From Propionibacterium sp. (GTDB lineage Bacteria > Actinomycetota > Actinomycetes > Propionibacteriales > Propionibacteriaceae): 64,000 nucleotides of DNA. The position numbers and the translations under genes are program-made. The notes under the pieces are model-generated. The model saw nothing but the letters and a program-made list of their open reading frames with translations. It did no database searches and had not been told where the DNA came from. Every line of letters begins with the position of its first letter. The first letter of the stretch is position 1. The stretch lies in contig DUOB01000151.1 in assembly GCA_012839035.1 (NCBI GenBank), positions 32,589 to 96,588 of the forward strand, written 5' to 3'. Positions 55,412-64,000 of this stretch are shown here, piece after piece.

Positions 55412-58400
55412 CTATTCCGGGTCATAGCCCAGGTTCGGCGACAGCCAGCGCTCCGCCTCCTCCATCGACCAGCCCTTGCGTTCGGCATAGTCCTCGACCT
55501 GGTCCCGGCCGATGCGGCCAACGACGAAGTACTGGGAATCGGGGTGTCCGAAATACCACCCCGACACCGCAGCACCCGGCCACATGGCCATGCCCTCCGT
55601 CAGCTCGATTCCGGTCCGGGTCCGCACATCCAGGAGTTCCCACAGCGTCTGCTTCTCGGTGTGATCGGGGCAGGCGGGATAGCCGGGGGCCGGCCGGATG
55701 CCGCGATAGGACTCGGCGATCAGCTCGTCGTTGGTGAGGGTCTCGTCGTTCGCGTACCCCCAGAATTCCGTCCGCACCCGCTGATGCAACCGCTCCGCGA
55801 ACGCCTCCGCGAGTCGGTCCGCGATGGCCTCCAGGAGGATCGCGGAATAGTCGTCGAGCTCGGCCTTGAACTTCATGATCTGCTCGGTCGCGCCCAGCCC
55901 GGCGGTGACGGCGAACGCACCCATCCAGTCGGCGACACCCGAGTCCTTGGGTGCCACGAAGTCGGCGAGCGACTTGTTCGAGACGCCTGCGCGGTGCTGG
56001 CCCTGCTGGCGCAGGTGGTGCAGCCGGGCGCGGATCCCGGTGCGCGCGGAGTCCGCGTACACCTCCACATCGTCACCCACCGCATTCGCGGGGAACAGAC
56101 CGATCACGCCGTTGGCGGTCAGCCAGCCCTCCGAGGTCACCCTGTCGAGCATCTCCTGCCCGTCCTCGAACAGCTTGCGCGCTGCCTCGCCCTGGGCGGG
56201 GTTGTGGAGGATGTCGGGGTAACGGCCCTTGAACTCCCACGCCCCGAAGAACGGGGTCCAGTCGATGAACTCCCGCAGCTCGGTCAGCGGATAGTCCAGC
56301 AGCTCGGTGATGCCCGGCTGGGCGGGGGGCGTCGGCTCGTACGCGGCCCAGTCGATGGCGGGGGCGTTGGCGCGGGCCTGGGCATAGGTGAGGGTACGCC
56401 GGTCGCCGCTCCTGGCCGCATGGCGCTTGCGGATGCCGGCGTAGTCCTCGGCCGTCTCGGTCAACAGCTCGTCGCGCCGCTCGTCGGACAGCAGCTGCGC
56501 CACCACGGGCACCGACCGGGAGGCGTCCTTCACCCAGATGACCGGTCCCTCATAGCGCGGCGCGACCTTCACGGCCGTGTGCGCCTTCGACGTCGTCGCT
56601 CCGCCGACCAGCAGCGGCTTGTCCCAGCCCAGACGCTGCAGCTCCGCCGCGAAGTTGACCATCTCGTCCAGCGACGGGGTGATGAGCCCGGATAGACCGA
56701 TCACGTCGGCGCTGTGCTCCTCGGCGGCGGCGATGATCTTCTGGGCCGGCACCATCACGCCGAGGTCGATGACCTCGTAGTTGTTGCACTGCAGCACCAC
56801 ACCCACGATGTTCTTGCCGATGTCGTGGACATCGCCCTTCACCGTCGCCATCACGATCCGGCCCTTGGCGATGGGCGGCGCATCCGGGTCCTTGAGCGCC
56901 TCGATGAACGGGACCAGATAGGCGACGGCCTTCTTCATCACCCGGGCCGACTTGACGACCTGGGGGAGGAACATCTTGCCTGCGCCGAACAGCTCGCCGA
57001 CGACGTTCATGCCGTCCATCAGGGGACCTTCGATCACCAGGATCGGGTGCCCACCGGCCTCGTCGATCGCCGCGCGCAGCTCCTCGGTGTCCGCCTCGAT
57101 ATGCGTGTCGATGCCCTTGACCAGCGCGTGCGTGATCCGCGCGTGGGTGGGCAGGGAGCGCCACTCCTCGGCGGCCTCCGCCTCGGCCTCGGCGCTCACG
57201 TTGAACCGTTCGGCGACCTCCAGCAGTCGTTCGGCGGCGTCGGGGCGGCGGTTGAGGACGACGTCCTCGATCCGGTCCCGCAGTTCGGGATCGACCTCAT
57301 CCAGCACGACGAGCTGTCCCGCGTTGACGATGCCCATGTCCAGACCCGCGGCGATCGCGTGGAACAGGAACACTGCGTGGATGGCCTCGCGCACCGGGTT
57401 GTTGCCGCGGAACGAGAACGACACGTTCGACAGGCCGCCGGAGACCATCACCCCGGGCAGGTTCTGCTTGATCCAGCGGGTGGCCTCGATGAAGTCGATG
57501 CCGTACGCCGCATGCTCCTCGATCCCCGTCGCCAGGGCGAAGATGTTCGGATCGATGATGATGTCCTCGGCCGGGAAGCCGACGTCCTTCGTCAGGATCG
57601 TGTACGCCCGCTCCGCGATCTCGATCCGCCGCTGATAGGTGTCGGCCTGGCCTTCCTCGTCGAACGCCATCACGACGACGGCCGCACCATATTTCTTGGC
57701 CAGCCGCGCGTGGGCGACGAACTCGTCGACACCCTCCTTCAACGAGATGGAGTTGATGATCGGTTTGCCCTGGATGGTCTTCAGACCCGCCTCGATGACC
57801 TCCCACTTCGACGAGTCGACCATGATCGGCACCCGGGCGATGTCCGGCTCGGACGCGATGAGCTTGCCGAAACGGTCCATCGCGGCGACGCCGTCGATCA
57901 TGCCCTCGTCCATGTTGACGTCGATGACCTGGGCACCTGCCTCGACCTGCTGCCGGGCGACCTCGAGAGCGGTGTTGTAGTCGCCGTTCTTGATCAGCTT
58001 CTTGAACCGGGCCGAGCCGGTGATGTTGGTCCGCTCGCCGACGTTCACGAACAGCGACTCGTCGGTGATCGTCACCGGTTCGAGGCCGGCGAGCCGCATC
58101 GCGGGCTCGACCTCGGCAGGGACACGCGGGGTGAGGTCGCGGGCGGCGTCCGCGATCGCAGCGATGTGCTCGGGGGTGGTCCCGCAGCAGCCGCCCAGGA
58201 TGTTCACCAGACCGGCCTCCGCGAACTCACCGACCAGACCCGACATGTGCTCGGGCGTCTCGTCATATTCGCCGAACGCGTTCGGCAGACCGGCGTTCGG
58301 GTAGCACGACACATAGGTATCCGCGATCCGGGACAGCTCGGCCACATAGGGGCGCATCTCCGCGGCACCGAGGGCGCAGTTGAGGCCGACCGCGAGGGGC

Positions 58401-59125
58401 TGGGCGTGGCGTACCGAATTCCAGAACGCCTCGGTCACCTGACCACTCAGGGTGCGCCCGGAGGCATCCGTGATCGTGCCCGAGATGATCACCGGCCAGC
58501 GCCGCCCGCGGTTCTCGAACAGGGTCTCGAGCGCGAAGATCGCGGCCTTGGCGTTGAGGGTGTCGAAGATCGTCTCGATCAACAGGATGTCGGCACCCCC
58601 GTCGACGAGGCCTTCGGCCTGCTCGAGGTACGCCGCCACGAGCTCGTCATAGGAGATGTTGCGAGCGCCGGGATCGTTGACATCGGGGCTGATCGACGCG
58701 GTCCGGACGGTCGGCCCGAGGGCACCGGCCACGAACCGGGGATGGTCCGGTGTCGAGGCACGGTCCGCCTCCGCACGGGCGAGCCGGGCGGCCTCGACGT
58801 TGATCTCGCGGGCGAGGTCCTGCATGCCGTAGTCGGCGAGGGAGATCCGTTGTGCGTTGAACGTGTTGGTCTCGATGATGTCGGCGCCGGCCTCGAGATA
58901 GCCGCGGTGGATCCCGGCGACGATCTCGGGCTGGGTGAGCGACAGCAGATCGTTGTTGCCCTTGAGGTCGCTGGGCCAGTCGGCGAAACGGTCACCGCGA
59001 TAGTCGGCCTCGTCGAGGCCATGCCGCTGCACCATCGTCCCCATCGCTCCGTCGAGGATCATGACCCGCTCGGAGAGCAGGCGGCGGAGCTGGACAGTGG
59101 CATCAGGGCGGACTTCGATCGTCAC
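55412..59125 (-). CDS. metH: Cobalamin-dependent methionine synthase
   Basis: A 1237-residue, four-module enzyme. Module 1 (about 10-330) is the homocysteine-binding barrel with zinc Cys residues in [12 protein letters not shown] and [11 protein letters not shown]. Module 2 (about 340-620) binds methyltetrahydrofolate ([27 protein letters not shown]). Module 3 (about 650-880) is the cobalamin domain with the base-off motif [12 protein letters not shown], followed by [15 protein letters not shown]. Module 4 is the SAM-dependent activation domain (about 920-1237; [39 protein letters not shown]). Full length and intact. GTG start, GGAAGGAACACC upstream. The 144-nt upstream region shows no cobalamin-riboswitch box. 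Confidence 0.98.
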   Translation of the reverse strand: MTIEVRPDATVQLRRLLSERVMILDGAMGTMVQRHGLDEADYRGDRFADWPSDLKGNNDLLSLTQPEIVAGIHRGYLEAGADIIETNTFNAQRISLADYGMQDLAREINVEAARLARAEADRASTPDHPRFVAGALGPTVRTASISPDVNDPGARNISYDELVAAYLEQAEGLVDGGADILLIETIFDTLNAKAAIFALETLFENRGRRWPVIISGTITDASGRTLSGQVTEAFWNSVRHAQPLAVGLNCALGAAEMRPYVAELSRIADTYVSCYPNAGLPNAFGEYDETPEHMSGLVGEFAEAGLVNILGGCCGTTPEHIAAIADAARDLTPRVPAEVEPAMRLAGLEPVTITDESLFVNVGERTNITGSARFKKLIKNGDYNTALEVARQQVEAGAQVIDVNMDEGMIDGVAAMDRFGKLIASEPDIARVPIMVDSSKWEVIEAGLKTIQGKPIINSISLKEGVDEFVAHARLAKKYGAAVVVMAFDEEGQADTYQRRIEIAERAYTILTKDVGFPAEDIIIDPNIFALATGIEEHAAYGIDFIEATRWIKQNLPGVMVSGGLSNVSFSFRGNNPVREAIHAVFLFHAIAAGLDMGIVNAGQLVVLDEVDPELRDRIEDVVLNRRPDAAERLLEVAERFNVSAEAEAEAAEEWRSLPTHARITHALVKGIDTHIEADTEELRAAIDEAGGHPILVIEGPLMDGMNVVGELFGAGKMFLPQVVKSARVMKKAVAYLVPFIEALKDPDAPPIAKGRIVMATVKGDVHDIGKNIVGVVLQCNNYEVIDLGVMVPAQKIIAAAEEHSADVIGLSGLITPSLDEMVNFAAELQRLGWDKPLLVGGATTSKAHTAVKVAPRYEGPVIWVKDASRSVPVVAQLLSDERRDELLTETAEDYAGIRKRHAARSGDRRTLTYAQARANAPAIDWAAYEPTPPAQPGITELLDYPLTELREFIDWTPFFGAWEFKGRYPDILHNPAQGEAARKLFEDGQEMLDRVTSEGWLTANGVIGLFPANAVGDDVEVYADSARTGIRARLHHLRQQGQHRAGVSNKSLADFVAPKDSGVADWMGAFAVTAGLGATEQIMKFKAELDDYSAILLEAIADRLAEAFAERLHQRVRTEFWGYANDETLTNDELIAESYRGIRPAPGYPACPDHTEKQTLWELLDVRTRTGIELTEGMAMWPGAAVSGWYFGHPDSQYFVVGRIGRDQVEDYAERKGWSMEEAERWLSPNLGYDPE

Positions 59126-59200
59126 GGTGTTCCTTCCGGGGATTGACTGCGGATTCGGTCATGCGGTCGGAGCATGTCGAAACAGGCGCTGGGCCATTCT

Positions 59201-59225
59201 GACCCACACGCCCGAACGGTGGGTC
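59201..59225. repeat. Perfect 7-bp inverted repeat between divergent metH and HAD genes
   Basis: GACCCAC (59201-59207) and GTGGGTC (59219-59225), 11-nt spacer. In a divergent promoter region this may be an operator or an RNA hairpin in the metH leader. Low information. Confidence 0.4.
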
Positions 59226-59269
59226 CTGTCTTGGGCCGCTCCTCATTGTCTGGGACACTTGGCGGCGAC

Positions 59270-59980
59270 ATGAATGAGCACCAGACATCTCCCTCCGGAG
59301 CCGCGGTCGGCACTCTGCCCGCCGCCGTCCTCTGGGACTTCGACGGCACCCTGATCGACACCGAACCCATCTGGATCCGCAACGAATTCACGTTGACCGA
59401 GGAGCTCGGCGGCCGGTGGACCGACGAACTCGCCAAGGCCAACATCGGCAATTCCCTCATCATGACGGGCCGATCGATCCGCCTGACCGCCGGCCGGGAG
59501 GACCTCACGGACGCGCAGGTCACGGATATGTTGGTGGCGCGAGTGCTGGCCGACCTGCGGGTGGCCGACCTCGAGTGGCGCCCCGGCGTGCAGGACCTGC
59601 TGGCCGAACTGCGGACCGAGGGGATCCCGTGCGCGCTGGTGTCCGCCTCGTTCCGGGACATGCTGCACGTGGTCCTGGCGCGGATGGGGGAGAATCCCTT
59701 CGTGGCCGTGGTGGGCGGGGACGACGTCACCCACGGCAAACCGCACCCGGAGCCCTATCTCACCGCGGCCGCCCGACTGGGCGTACGCGCGGAGGACTGC
59801 CTGGTCGTCGAGGACTCCATCACGGGCGCCGACTCGGGCAATGCAGCCGGCTGTCTGGTCGCCGTGGTGCCCAACGTCGTCACTCCGCCGGACGCCGAGC
59901 GTCGGGTCCGGTTGGACACGCTGGCCAACGTGCGCGTCGCGGATCTGCGCCGTCTGATGGCGACGGAGCAGACACGGTGA
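59270..59980 (+). CDS. HAD-superfamily hydrolase (beta-phosphoglucomutase/phosphatase-like, subfamily IA)
   Basis: A 236-residue HAD protein. Motif I is WDFDGTLIDTEP (nucleophile Asp), motif II CALVSASF, motif III Lys in HGKPHPEPYL, motif IV VVEDSITGADSGNAAG. The helical cap is between about 30 and 105. Subfamily IA members dephosphorylate sugar phosphates or act as beta-phosphoglucomutases; substrate not determined. Its stop overlaps the GTG of the binding-lipoprotein gene. Confidence 0.9.
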   Translation: MNEHQTSPSGAAVGTLPAAVLWDFDGTLIDTEPIWIRNEFTLTEELGGRWTDELAKANIGNSLIMTGRSIRLTAGREDLTDAQVTDMLVARVLADLRVADLEWRPGVQDLLAELRTEGIPCALVSASFRDMLHVVLARMGENPFVAVVGGDDVTHGKPHPEPYLTAAARLGVRAEDCLVVEDSITGADSGNAAGCLVAVVPNVVTPPDAERRVRLDTLANVRVADLRRLMATEQTR

Positions 59981-61425
59981 AGCACCTGTGGCGGGCCGGG
60001 GTTGCCGCGGTGGCCGCTGTCCTGGTCGCAGGCTGCACCGTCGACGTCACCCCCGTCGATGACCCGGCCGCGGAGATGAAGCGGCCGCTGACCGTCGCGA
60101 CGTTCGGGCGGGTGACCACCACGGACCCTGCGGCGGCGACGGATACCGGGTCGACGATCTATGCCCTCAACGTTTTCCAGCGGCTGATGTCCGTGCAGGT
60201 CGGCACGGGTGCGCTCAAACCGGATGCGGCCACCGACTGCTGGTATATCGATGAAACCACCTATTCCTGCGGTATCCGCAAGAATCTGTCGTTCACCAAC
60301 GGCAACGAGCTGACGGCATCGGATGTGAAGTTCTCCATCGAACGGGCCCGGACGCTCGGCATCCCCGGATCGTCGGCGCGCATGCTCGACAACATCGACG
60401 AGATGATCATTCCGGAGGACGACGAGTGGCGGATCGATTTCAAACTCAAGACGCATGACCGGACCTTCGGCTACGCCTTGGCTGCGCCCGCGGCCTCCAT
60501 CGTCGATGAGGACGTCTATCCGAGCGACAAGCTCTGGGACCAGTGGAAGCGCCCCTCGAGCTCGGGGCCGTTCTTCGCGGACGTCGCCAACCTCGACGAG
60601 CTGCGTCTCATCCGGTATCCGCGCTATGGCGGAGCCACGGGCGCGACTTCGCCCGCGGTGTCGCTCAAGATGTTCTCCACGCCCGAGGCCCTGGATCGCG
60701 CGATCGCGACCCGCACCGTCGACGTGCTGTGGCGAGTGCCGTCGGACCAGGTGCCGGACGATGGGTTCTTCACGGCTGAGGTATTGGAGGGGGCGGCCGT
60801 CCAGCGACTGGTCTGGAACCCCGAGTCGCCCGTCAGGAACGATGCCGCGGTGCGGGAGTGGGTACGCGACGCGACCGGGCCGATACGCACCACGGGTGCG
60901 GCCGTCCCCGAGGGTGCCGGGTTCAGTTTCGAGACCTTCACCATGGGTGCCCGGCCGGAGGCTCCGGACATCAGTGGCGAACTGACCCTCGGCTTCGACA
61001 GCCGGCTGCCGGGACAGGAGGAACTCGCCGGGCGTGTGAAGCAGGCGCTCGAGCCCGAACTGCAGGTGACCCTCGTGGGTGATGACGAGGCTGCTGACCT
61101 GCAGCTGCGACTCACCCAGGCCTGGACGAACACCGAACTGGCGTGGCTGCAGCCCTATATCGAGTTCCCGCTGCCCGGTCGGGAGGAGGCCGTGCGGGAG
61201 CTGGAGATGGCGTTCCGGACGGCCGAAACTCTCCCCGATGCCGAAAGTGCGGCCCGGGCGCTGCAGGAGGCGGCTGCCGAGGACGCGACCGTCGTGCCGC
61301 TCAGCCAGAGCGACGAGACCTTCTGGATGGCGCCCGGCATCGGCTTCAACGAGCGCAACCTCGAGCACCAGAACTGGCTCGGACCTCGCTGGCAGCTCGG
61401 ATTGTGGGGGTTCACACGTGTCTGA
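59977..61425 (+). CDS. ABC transporter substrate-binding lipoprotein, family 5 (oligopeptide/nickel type), orphan
   Basis: A 482-residue extracellular binding protein. The signal ends in a lipobox (VLVAGC, about residue 18). The family 5 core is visible as RPLTVATFGRVTTTDPAAATD, YSCGIRKNLSFTNGNELTASDVKFSIERA and the late FPLPGREEAVRELEMAF. No permease or ATPase gene flanks it, so it is an orphan, unless it uses a transporter encoded elsewhere. GTG 59977 overlaps the HAD stop (GTGA), and its end overlaps the trmI start by 8 nt, so it is embedded in a coupled run with two unrelated genes. Confidence 0.88.
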   Translation: MKHLWRAGVAAVAAVLVAGCTVDVTPVDDPAAEMKRPLTVATFGRVTTTDPAAATDTGSTIYALNVFQRLMSVQVGTGALKPDAATDCWYIDETTYSCGIRKNLSFTNGNELTASDVKFSIERARTLGIPGSSARMLDNIDEMIIPEDDEWRIDFKLKTHDRTFGYALAAPAASIVDEDVYPSDKLWDQWKRPSSSGPFFADVANLDELRLIRYPRYGGATGATSPAVSLKMFSTPEALDRAIATRTVDVLWRVPSDQVPDDGFFTAEVLEGAAVQRLVWNPESPVRNDAAVREWVRDATGPIRTTGAAVPEGAGFSFETFTMGARPEAPDISGELTLGFDSRLPGQEELAGRVKQALEPELQVTLVGDDEAADLQLRLTQAWTNTELAWLQPYIEFPLPGREEAVRELEMAFRTAETLPDAESAARALQEAAAEDATVVPLSQSDETFWMAPGIGFNERNLEHQNWLGPRWQLGLWGFTRV

Positions 61426-62341
61426 TCTCTCGGGCGTCCGCACCGGGCCCCTGGCCGACGGTGAATGGGTCACCCTCACCGACCCGAAGGGCAAGATGCA
61501 CTCCGTCCGGCTCGGTGCCGGGCGCAGGACGCACACCACCAAGGGCGGGATCGCCCACGACGACCTCATCGGCGGCCCGGACGGGGTCGTCGTGCGATCG
61601 GTGGGCGGCATGGAATTCCTGGTCCTGCGTCCCCTCATGTCCGACTTCTCGGTGACGATGCCGCGGGGCGCCGCCGTGGTCTATCCCAAGGAAGCGGCCC
61701 AGATCGTGATGGCCGCCGACATCTTCCCCGGCGCCCGGGTGCTCGAAGCCGGAGCAGGGTCCGGCGCGCTGACCCTCTCGCTGCTGCGCGCGATCGGGCC
61801 GACCGGGCGGCTCTGGTCGTTCGAGCGCCGAGCAGACTTCGCCGAGATTGCCCGGCGCAACGTCGAAACCTGGCTCGAGGGACACCATCCGGCATGGGAC
61901 GTGCGGGTCGGGGACCTGGTGGAGTCATTGGCGGCCGATCCGGAGGACCCCGGTGAGATCGACCGGGTGGTCCTGGACATGCTGGCCCCCTGGGAGTGCA
62001 TCGATGCGGTGGCCGAGCGGATGGTGCCGGGCGGCGTACTCCTCTGTTATGTCGCGACCACCACCCAACTCGGACGCGTGATGGACACGATCCGCGTGCA
62101 CCAGGGATTCACCGAACCCGAGGGCACGGAGACGATCGTCCGCAAATGGCACGCCGAGGGGCTGGCGATCCGGCCCGCGCACGGCACCTCCAGTCACACC
62201 GGGTTCCTGGTCACCGCACGGCGGCTGGCGCCCGGGGTGACCAGCCCGCTGCGGAAGCGACGCCCGGCACCGGGGGCGTACGGGCCCGATTACACCGGTC
62301 CCCGGCCGCCCTGGGTTCCGGAGGCCGACGCCGCGGAATGA
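61418..62341 (+). CDS. trmI: tRNA (adenine-58-N1)-methyltransferase TrmI
   Basis: A 307-residue methyltransferase of the Rv2118c type, which makes m1A58 in tRNA. It has the small N-terminal beta-barrel domain ([18 protein letters not shown]), SAM motif [18 protein letters not shown], and [15 protein letters not shown] (catalytic Asp region). GTG 61418 overlaps the end of the binding-protein gene. Its position upstream of the proteasomal ATPase gene is conserved in actinobacteria. Confidence 0.92.
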   Translation: MSDLSGVRTGPLADGEWVTLTDPKGKMHSVRLGAGRRTHTTKGGIAHDDLIGGPDGVVVRSVGGMEFLVLRPLMSDFSVTMPRGAAVVYPKEAAQIVMAADIFPGARVLEAGAGSGALTLSLLRAIGPTGRLWSFERRADFAEIARRNVETWLEGHHPAWDVRVGDLVESLAADPEDPGEIDRVVLDMLAPWECIDAVAERMVPGGVLLCYVATTTQLGRVMDTIRVHQGFTEPEGTETIVRKWHAEGLAIRPAHGTSSHTGFLVTARRLAPGVTSPLRKRRPAPGAYGPDYTGPRPPWVPEADAAE

Positions 62342-62432
62342 CACCACGCGGGGGGCCGCGGCAGCAAGGGCGCGGCGGAGCGCACTGTCGGCCGACCGGG
62401 ATGTGGGGCACCCGGGTACTGTGAGCGTCACC

Positions 62433-62439
62433 AAGGAGG
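62433..62439 (+). promoter_or_regulatory. Ribosome-binding site that fixes the ARC/Mpa start
   Basis: AAGGAGG, a full Shine-Dalgarno, 5 nt before GTG 62445. An in-frame GTG at 62421 lies upstream of the site and is therefore less likely. TACTGT at 62417-62422 may be the -10. Confidence 0.6.
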
Positions 62440-62444
62440 CTGTC

Positions 62445-64000
62445 GTGAGTGGAGTCAACCCGGACCTGCAGGCGCGAGTGAGCGCCCTGCGTGCAGAGGT
62501 GGCCGATCTGCGCGATCGGATCGCACGGCATCCCCGAGAACTGGCCACGCTCGAGAAGCGGCTCGCGGAGGCACGGAGCGACGCACGGAGTGTGGCGGCC
62601 CAGAATGAGCGGCTGGCGCGCACGTTGCGGGATGCCAAGGATCGGATCGTCACCCTCAAGACCCAACTCGACGCTCTCGGGGCACCGCCCCTGACGTTCG
62701 GGATCCTCGACGCACTGCTGCCCGCCGATCCCGACGCCGACCTGCGGCTCGCTGACATCCAGACGGCGAACCGACGGGTGCGGACCAGCGTGAGCGACGA
62801 TGTCCCGGTGGAGGATCTGGTGACGGGCAGCCAGGTGCTGCTCAACGAGTCGCTGGTGATCGTGGGCACCGTGCCGGCGCCGCAGTCGGGGGAGATCACC
62901 GCGCTCAAGGAGTTGATGCCGGACGGACGGCGTGCCGTGGTGACCGCCCATGCGGACGAGGAACTCGTGGTGCTGCTGGCAGAGGATCTGACGAGACTCA
63001 CCCTGCGGTCGGGGGATCTGTTGATGGTGGACCGCAAGGTCCTTTATGCGTTCGAGATCGTGCCGAAGCTCGAGGTCGAGGACCTGGTCCTGGAGGAGGT
63101 CCCGGACATCGACTATTCGGCCATCGGCGGGCTCTCCCGGCAGATCGAACAGATCCAGGACGCCGTCGAGCTGCCCTTCCTGCACGCGGATCTCTATGCG
63201 GAATATGACCTGAGCGCACCCAAGGGTGTGCTGCTCTACGGCCCACCCGGCTGTGGCAAGACGATGATCGCCAAGGCCGTTGCCAACTCACTCGCGCGGA
63301 AGGTCTCCGAGGCGACCGGTGAGGAGGGCCGCAGCTTCTTCCTGAACGTCAAGGGCCCGGAGCTGCTCAACAAATACGTGGGCGAGACCGAGCGCTATAT
63401 CCGGCTGATCTTTCAGCGCGCCCGCGCCAAGGCGTCCGAGGGGATGCCGGTCATCGTGTTCTTCGACGAGATGGACTCCCTGTTCCGCACCCGGGGCAGC
63501 GGCGTCTCGTCCGATGTCGAGACGACCATCGTGCCGCAGCTGCTGAGCGAACTGGACGGGGTGGAGGGCCTCAACAACGTCATCGTGATCGGTGCCTCCA
63601 ACAGGGAGGACATGATCGACCCCGCGATCCTGCGGCCCGGTCGGCTCGATGTGAAGATCAAGATCGAACGACCGGACGCGGAAGCCGGTCGGGAGATCTT
63701 CGCACGCTATTTCACCCCGGGCCTGCCCCTGCACGAGGCGGATCTCGAAAGGTTCGATGGGGACCCGGAACGTTGCCGGGAGGCGCTCCTCGATGCCGTG
63801 GTGGCCCACATGTTCGCCGAGTCGCCGGAGAACAGGTTCCTGGAGGTGACCTATGCGGGCGGCGACAAGGAGATCCTCTATTTCAAGGATTTCGCCTCGG
63901 GGGCCATGATCCAGAACATCGTGGGCCGGGCGAAGAAGGCAGCGATCAAGGATCGCCTGCGCGACGGCTCCGGCGGCATCAGCATCGATCACCTGCTGCA
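62445..64000 (+). CDS. arc: Proteasome-associated AAA ATPase ARC/Mpa, 3'-truncated by window edge
   Basis: The first 518 residues of the AAA ATPase that recognises pupylated proteins and feeds them to the 20S proteasome. An N-terminal coiled coil (about 5-70, [16 protein letters not shown], then [12 protein letters not shown]) precedes tandem OB-fold domains (about 75-210), then the AAA module with Walker [13 protein letters not shown], Walker [12 protein letters not shown] and [18 protein letters not shown], arginine finger region LRPGRLDVK. The C-terminus, including the proteasome-docking GQYL-type tail, lies beyond the window, so I cannot tell whether it docks to a proteasome or works alone. 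pup, dop, prcA/B are not visible. Confidence 0.95.
   Translation, partial: MSGVNPDLQARVSALRAEVADLRDRIARHPRELATLEKRLAEARSDARSVAAQNERLARTLRDAKDRIVTLKTQLDALGAPPLTFGILDALLPADPDADLRLADIQTANRRVRTSVSDDVPVEDLVTGSQVLLNESLVIVGTVPAPQSGEITALKELMPDGRRAVVTAHADEELVVLLAEDLTRLTLRSGDLLMVDRKVLYAFEIVPKLEVEDLVLEEVPDIDYSAIGGLSRQIEQIQDAVELPFLHADLYAEYDLSAPKGVLLYGPPGCGKTMIAKAVANSLARKVSEATGEEGRSFFLNVKGPELLNKYVGETERYIRLIFQRARAKASEGMPVIVFFDEMDSLFRTRGSGVSSDVETTIVPQLLSELDGVEGLNNVIVIGASNREDMIDPAILRPGRLDVKIKIERPDAEAGREIFARYFTPGLPLHEADLERFDGDPERCREALLDAVVAHMFAESPENRFLEVTYAGGDKEILYFKDFASGAMIQNIVGRAKKAAIKDRLRDGSGGISIDHLL

Noticed and set aside
56714..59146. 810-aa plus-strand frame opposite metH
   Set aside because: Antisense shadow of metH caused by high GC at third positions; Asp/His/Arg/Leu-rich and without any domain.
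59126..59269. Cobalamin riboswitch upstream of metH
   Set aside because: The gap is shorter than a usual B12 element and lacks a recognisable B12 box on the minus strand.

Overview
The window looks like a stretch of chromosome from a high-GC Gram-positive bacterium (Actinomycetota). Gene content points that way: an actinobacterial integration host factor (mIHF), the proteasomal ATPase ARC/Mpa, a PriA without helicase motifs, a class 2 PyrD and a type 2 PyrF, an IdeR/DtxR-type iron box, and many GTG starts. The order alaS-ruvX-mltG-aroE-aroC-aroK-aroB ... efp-nusB-carAB-pyrD-pyrF-mihF-gmk-rpoZ-coaBC-metK-priA-fmt-rsmB-rpe is a classic actinobacterial core block. Propionibacteriales is my best guess below phylum, but that is inference from gene order and style. 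I see no phage, transposase, CRISPR array, rRNA or tRNA.

Layout. 1-5.1 kb: the 3' part of a relA/spoT gene, a DUF349 protein on the other strand, an MBL-fold hydrolase and hisS. 5.1-7.4 kb: a membrane protein with an in-frame amber codon near its start, then a lower-GC divergent pair (isochorismatase-like hydrolase and AraC-type regulator) lying between hisS and aspS. 7.5-16.3 kb: aspS, a YdcF-like membrane protein, small unknown proteins, a PEBP protein, a glutamate-cysteine-ligase-like enzyme, rarA, peptidase E and two small membrane-associated proteins. 16.4-24.6 kb: the alaS-ruvX-mltG and shikimate (aroE, aroC, aroK, aroB) run, with overlapping start and stop codons. 24.6-36.4 kb: an accessory block between aroB and efp with a secreted two-repeat protein, a short UvrA-like ATPase, an aminoglycoside-phosphotransferase-like kinase, an iron-siderophore ABC operon behind an iron box, a ribokinase-family kinase, metB and an aminotransferase. 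36.4-54.2 kb: the core block resumes with efp-nusB, a pyrimidine operon (carA-carB-pyrD-pyrF) behind a PyrR-type RNA hairpin, mihF-gmk-rpoZ-coaBC-metK, a deacetylase with a missing middle, an S4 protein, priA-fmt-rsmB and rpe. 54.3-64 kb: a small membrane protein, a PAC2 protein, metH, a HAD phosphatase, an orphan oligopeptide-type binding lipoprotein, trmI, and the 5' part of ARC/Mpa, which runs off the end.

Functionally this is mostly housekeeping: aminoacyl-tRNA synthetases, aromatic and pyrimidine biosynthesis, methionine/SAM metabolism (metB, metH, metK), CoA, GMP, translation and replication restart. The most informative non-coding signals are the PyrR-type hairpin whose 3' arm carries the carA Shine-Dalgarno sequence, the iron box upstream of the siderophore operon, a set of -10-like hexamers exactly 7-8 nt before start codons (leaderless transcription), and a run of four hairpins in the 383-nt gap at 2659-3041. 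I did not find a convincing new multi-gene system. The best leads are the hairpin cluster at 2698-2824, the secreted repeat protein ending in an LPXTG-like motif with no anchor, the gutted polysaccharide deacetylase, and the amber-interrupted membrane gene.
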